A DNA stretch of 64,000 bases from Congeria kusceri (Eukaryota > Mollusca > Bivalvia > Myida > Dreissenidae), in the NCBI GenBank assembly GCA_027627225.1, contig CM051034.1, forward strand, positions 49,267,081 to 49,331,080, given 5' to 3'. The position numbers and the translations under genes were made by a program. The notes beneath the pieces are model-generated. The model was not told the DNA's origin. It searched no databases and saw only the letters and a program-made list of their open reading frames with translations. Shown here piece after piece: positions 59,521 to 64,000 of the stretch. Positions within the stretch are counted from its first letter, which is position 1; each line of letters opens with the position of its first letter.

Positions 59521-61189
59521 TTAAACCAATACTTAATGCACCATCACGACAGTCGGACATAGCGCACAATAATATTTTACACAATTAAAAAAATAACACA
59601 ACAATAAGCTCCTTATTGTATTATATAAACGAATATAACTCTCCAATAATGTCATTAGTAAAATTGTAAAATTGCTCATAATATGTTAAGTAATAGAGTA
59701 TGTGTTGAAACTATGTTTATAACTGCAATATATTGATCGTGTATGTAAATGATTAAGTAATTTTAATTCTCAAACGTATGCAACATTTATTGGTATAGAA
59801 TAAATCATTGTGGTAAGTTTGTATTTCCTAAAATTAGCAACTTTGCCCTTTCATACTGACATACAATTTTCTCGCCTTATTATTATTGTCAAACATCTAG
59901 GTCAAAAGGGATGTTAGACAGTTTCCCCAACAAATGAAAAATGCGTGGTCGCTATCATTGATTTTTTTCGTACTTACATCAGTTTAATTTCAATTGTTTT
60001 ATAATCTGCTGGTGATTCGCATCTCCGAAAGCAACAAACCATACCTATTAAATTAACGCTGTGTATGTTGTAGTTTTATTTTCAACGTGAATATAAACAA
60101 AACAAAGTCTTATTTGTTACAATATTACTCTATAACGTATTTGTTACAATAGTTAACATACAGGTTGGCGTCAAAATTCATTGTAGGAGCAGTGTGTGGG
60201 GAAGGTCAGTTTAAACGTAACTATCGTTTTACATTTAAGGAATCCTGTTTGCAACAGATAGAAATTAGGCGATACATTATTTATGTACTGGTACCCTAAC
60301 TTTCGTCAAATATTAATGGTATATTTTAATTAATTAATTATATCTATGCAAGCATTGCTTTTCACATCAAACGAGTGGACAATCAAAAAGGCAATCTTGC
60401 CTTTTCAGAAGCACACGTTTGATTCTATAAATCAATACTGTTTCCAGGCTACAATTGGCTAATGGTGTGCTAAACGAAAACTAAATTTAAGTAATGGACA
60501 TGTTTAACTTTGAAAATGATCGAGTCTGTCTGTCGGTCTATCCCATATACATGTCTTTACCTGCTCTACCAAAGATAATTACCACAATACATTATATTTG
60601 TGATTGTAAATTGTTAAAACCTGGTAATCCTCTATAATGCGTTCTTCTGAAAGCAAAACAACATCAACATCTATTGTATAGTAGATCGATAGATAAGGGA
60701 TTATGAAAACCACACACTACCAAAATCAGTTCCAAGCTAACGAAGTGTACACGTTCAGAAGCAAATACTTACTTACAAACAGGGTCTTATAAATTAACTT
60801 ATGTTTTACAAATATCAGTGCCCATTGCACACTCCAGTCATACATAACAGGAATCAGATGGGGTACAGGATTTTATGCTAGAGGAGGTGGAAACATTAAG
60901 TAACTGTCAGTAACTCTTATATGATAGGATACATGTTTCGGCACAATGCAATATCTTCGAATCGCGTGCATGTAAAAAATTAAAATAGTTTACAAAATAG
61001 TAATTTAACGTGCACTTAAATAAAAATGGTTGGAAGATATGTAGCGAATACACACTCTTCAGCTATAAGGCTTCAAAAAGCGAACTTTTATGAAAACTTA
61101 GACGGCACGCATCGTTACTAAAATCATGTCACAGATACCACAAGTGGCAAACTATAAGTCATAATCATTAGGGCCAGCTCTCACCATTA
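59521..61189. other. Intergenic AT-rich sequence, nothing recognised
   Basis: No coding, RNA or repeat feature supported. Confidence 0.45.
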
Positions 61190-62395
61190 TCGGATCTCAC
61201 TCTCATAATCATTAGGCCCCGCTCTCACCATCATCAGGCCCCGCTCTCGTCAATATCAGGCCCCTATCTCACCATCATCTGGCCCCGCTTTCACCATCAT
61301 CAGGCATCGCTCTCGTCATCATCAGACCTCGCTCTTTCCTCATCCAGATCCCGCTCTCGCTATCATCAGGCCCCACTCTCACCATCATCAGGCCACGCTC
61401 TCACCATCATCGGGCCCCTATCTCGCCATCATCAGGCCACGCTCTTATTATCATCAGGCCTTGCTCTCACCATCATCAGGCCTCGCTCTCACCATCATCA
61501 GGCCCCTATCTCGCCATCATCAGGCCCTGCTCTTATTATCATCAGGCCCCGCTCTCCCCATCATCAGGCCACGCTCTCACCATCAACTTTCCCCGCTTTC
61601 ACCATCATCAGGCCACGCTCTCACCATCATCAGGCCACGCTCTCACCATCATCAGGCCACGCTCTCATCATCATCAGGCCTCGTTCTCACAATCATCATG
61701 CCCCACTCTCACCATCATCAGGCCTCGCTCCCACCATCATCATGCCCCGCACTCACCATCATCAGGCCACGCTCTCACCGTCATCAGGCCATGTCCTCCC
61801 CATCATCAGGCCACGCTCTCACCATCATCAGGCCACGCTCTCCACATCATCAGGCCACGCACTCACCATCAACTTTCCCCGCTTTCACCATCATCAGGCC
61901 ACGCTCTGACCATCATCAGGCCACGCTCTGACCATCATCAGGCCACGCTCTCATCATCATCAGGCCTCGCTCCCACCATCATCATGCCCCGCACTCACCA
62001 TCATCAGGCCTAGCTCTCACCATCATCAGGCCTAGCTCTCACCATCATCAGGCCCCGCTCTCACCATCATCAGGCCCCGCTCTCACCATCATCAGGTCCC
62101 GCTCTCACCATCATCAGGCCCCGCTCTCACCATCATCAGGCCATGCTCTCACCATCATCAGGCAAAGATCTCCCCATAATCAGGCCCCGCTCTCGTCATC
62201 ATCAGGCCCCGCTCTTACCATCATCAGGCCCCTATCTCACCATCATCAGGTCCCTATCTCGCCATATCAGGCATCGCTCTCACCATCATCAGGCCCCTAT
62301 CTCGCCATCATCAAGACCCGCTCTTATTAACATCAGGCCTCGCTCTCACCATCATCAGGCCCGCTCTCGCCGTCGCCATCACAATGCTGACACTA
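61190..62395. repeat. 22-bp minisatellite, about 1.2 kb
   Basis: Units of CTCTCACCATCATCAGGCCACG with variants (CCCCG, CCTCG, CCCCTATCTCG, CTCTTATTAT). Longer blocks of variant units recur (near 61575 and 61870, with AACTTTCCCCGCTTTCACC), showing higher-order duplication. The open frames of 156 and 89 codons are repeat artefacts. Confidence 0.95.
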
Positions 62396-63519
62396 TTATT
62401 ACACATTATTGAGCAGGCTTTTGTCTGGGAGGGATTTTGTCCGGGATCCATCACCATGAGCCACTCCACCCTGGCTTCTTCGATCTGTTCGGTCAGGTCG
62501 CTCTGACCTACTTTCCTTTTTTGGCCGTGAATGGGTTTTTTTTTTACGTCTGGCACTGCCAGTGGACTTTGTAGACTCCGACCCTGAGCTTATATTCGGA
62601 GATGACCTTGGGTGTCCTGAATGCTCTCTCCCGCCCACGACCCCTACACTTTGGCATAACGCCGAGAAAGCGCCCTTAATTAAAATAAAATGACGTCTTC
62701 GCACCTTTAAGCGTAGACAATAATGAACATTTCTGGGATAAAAAACCAGCGTTGATATGAAAGATTGTTAGAAAATATAGCATGTGAGTCTAATAGTCTA
62801 TTCTTGTTAGTAAGATTAAATTTCCGTAGTTAGTAAAATATACGTATAAATGTGCGTATAAAGTAAAATTCTTGTATTTGGTTCTTTTCCGGTATAAATG
62901 TCCTTAGTTAGTAACAGTTTTGTATGCTTTTCTAGGTAGGTTGATTGCTGATTGTGGTAGCAGGTTGTGATGGGGATAACGGTGATTAATGTTATGGTGG
63001 TTCTGTCGTACAAGGATATGGGAAAGAAAGCAGCCCCGAGTACCGGTACTTGACAAAGTATTTGCTGGTAGCCGGAATTCAAACTTCACGCTTGCGTTAA
63101 CGTCTCCAGATGCAAGCCTTGTCCCTGGGTCGATGGCGTTTCTGTAGTTTATATCCGTTTTGGTGTTTTTGGCGGAGCCTGGTCAGTAGCTCCATAAACA
63201 TTTTTGGTGGGACCTAAGGAAGTTCAGGAGCGATGCAGGGTCAAAGATTACTGTCTCATTTCAGTGTTGAGGCGGTTAAATGGTTTCAACTGAATTTCAG
63301 CAACGGTCTAACTTAGCATCTTCTTTGCCTTTGCTTTCCCCTTGTATCAAACGTACAATTAGGTGATGATCATTTTTACTCCTGCTGCTGCTAATGGACA
63401 AAATTCATGTGTAACACCAGTAAGTAACAGATTTTGTCCAAACGTATTCATTTAAAACCTGATAATTTGACAAGACACCGAATACCGTACACTGAATTGT
63501 TTTTTTTTATATAATAAAA
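62396..63519. other. Intergenic, nothing recognised
   Basis: A minus-strand frame near 62704-62399 (with RKKKTHSRPKKESRSERPD) lacks splice or domain support. Higher GC than the surroundings just after the minisatellite. Confidence 0.4.
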
Positions 63520-64000
63520 CGCATGGTCGCCGAAGGAACGGGCTAAGAACGCGGGGAAAACGTCATGGTCGTAGAAAGAACCCCGAAGAAACGCCATAAA
63601 CGTTAAAAGGACGCCTGGGAAATTACACATGTCACAGACGTATGTAAGGTTTTCGACAGATCGTAATAGGAACCCTATAGAAGTACTAAGAACGCAGAAG
63701 TTGGTCGCAAAGTTTCCGCGCGTCTATAGACCAATTCTCTGCGTTTCCGCGGTGACTCTAGTACGTCCGTACTACGTCCTTCAGACGTTCTTCGCGTTCC
63801 CATCGCGTTGCTTCTGTGTCTATGGCGTCCTTAGGGCAATCCTACGGCGATCTAGCCAGGACGCCGTAAGAACGCCGAACCTCCTCGTTTACTTTCAACA
63901 TGAAAAAAGTAGTTGCCTTGAGGTCGCCACCTTAGGCGTTATTGGCGTTTCGACGCCGTCGTTATGCGTTCTAAACACGATCCCACGGCGTCCATGGCGA
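63520..64000. repeat. CpG-rich foldback-like sequence with central hairpin
   Basis: AACGCAGAAGTTGGTC (63691-63706) faces GACCAATTCTCTGCGTT (63729-63745), a stem with a 22-nt loop. Left of it GAACG/AACGC motifs dominate; right of it CGTTC/GCGTT motifs do, as expected for long, diverged inverted arms. The right part runs off the window. Confidence 0.5.

Noticed and set aside
61190..62395. CRISPR-like regular repeats
   Set aside because: Short head-to-tail units without unique spacers, in eukaryotic sequence; an ordinary minisatellite.
61461..62412. His/Ser/Pro-rich frames of 156 and 89 codons
   Set aside because: Direct translation of the 22-bp minisatellite.
62399..62704. 101-codon basic minus-strand frame
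   Set aside because: Starts in ordinary sequence and ends at the minisatellite border; no domain, splice or promoter support.

Overview
The window looks like nuclear DNA of a marine invertebrate, most likely a bivalve mollusc. It is AT-rich, has few genes, and its introns end in ordinary GT...AG signals. It is crowded with DIRS/Ngaro-type, Ty3/gypsy-type, LINE and piggyBac elements and with many tandem repeats. The species call is an inference; no marker gene is present.

Layout. 1-250: inverted arms made of 21-bp tandem units (foldback-like). 2932-10143: a decayed tyrosine-recombinase retrotransposon on the minus strand. Its split direct repeats (A1...B1-A2-B2) are still readable around gag, RT, RNase H and recombinase remnants. 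14885-23296: a possible small three-exon minus-strand gene whose introns carry two arrays of GGGACCCATATGGGC-type repeats, one interrupted by a 210-bp MITE-like element. 25350-25613: a weak possible terminal exon.

27997-47912: the most interesting host locus, two head-to-tail minus-strand paralogues. Five matching exons have equal or nearly equal lengths and identical phases. The products resemble an OTU/vertnin-like cysteine-peptidase fold. Gene A (27997-42821) has a 9.4-kb last intron where gene B has 128 bp. That intron holds a Ty3/gypsy-type element (29876-34484) with gag, protease and integrase but no reverse transcriptase, and a 160-bp tandem array. A small exon coding for a Lys/Ala/Ser/Thr-rich segment has been duplicated upstream of gene A.

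48064-50250: a TAG microsatellite, a diverged tandem repeat and a 157-bp array whose units each carry the nuclear-receptor half-site TCAAGGTCA. A nearly intact LINE ORF2 (50601-54392, minus) interrupted by one stop codon follows. Next to it is an apparently intact piggyBac element (54521-57200) with perfect 14-bp inverted repeats, TTAA on both sides and a 606-codon transposase. 58451-59520: the 3' end of a second LINE with a pentanucleotide tail. 61190-62395: a 22-bp minisatellite. 63520-64000: CpG-rich foldback-like sequence.

Only the piggyBac transposase, the OTU-like pair and perhaps the small gene at 14.9-23.3 kb look like intact protein-coding units. The rest of the recognisable coding sequence is decayed transposon sequence. 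No CRISPR array, rRNA or prokaryotic system is present.
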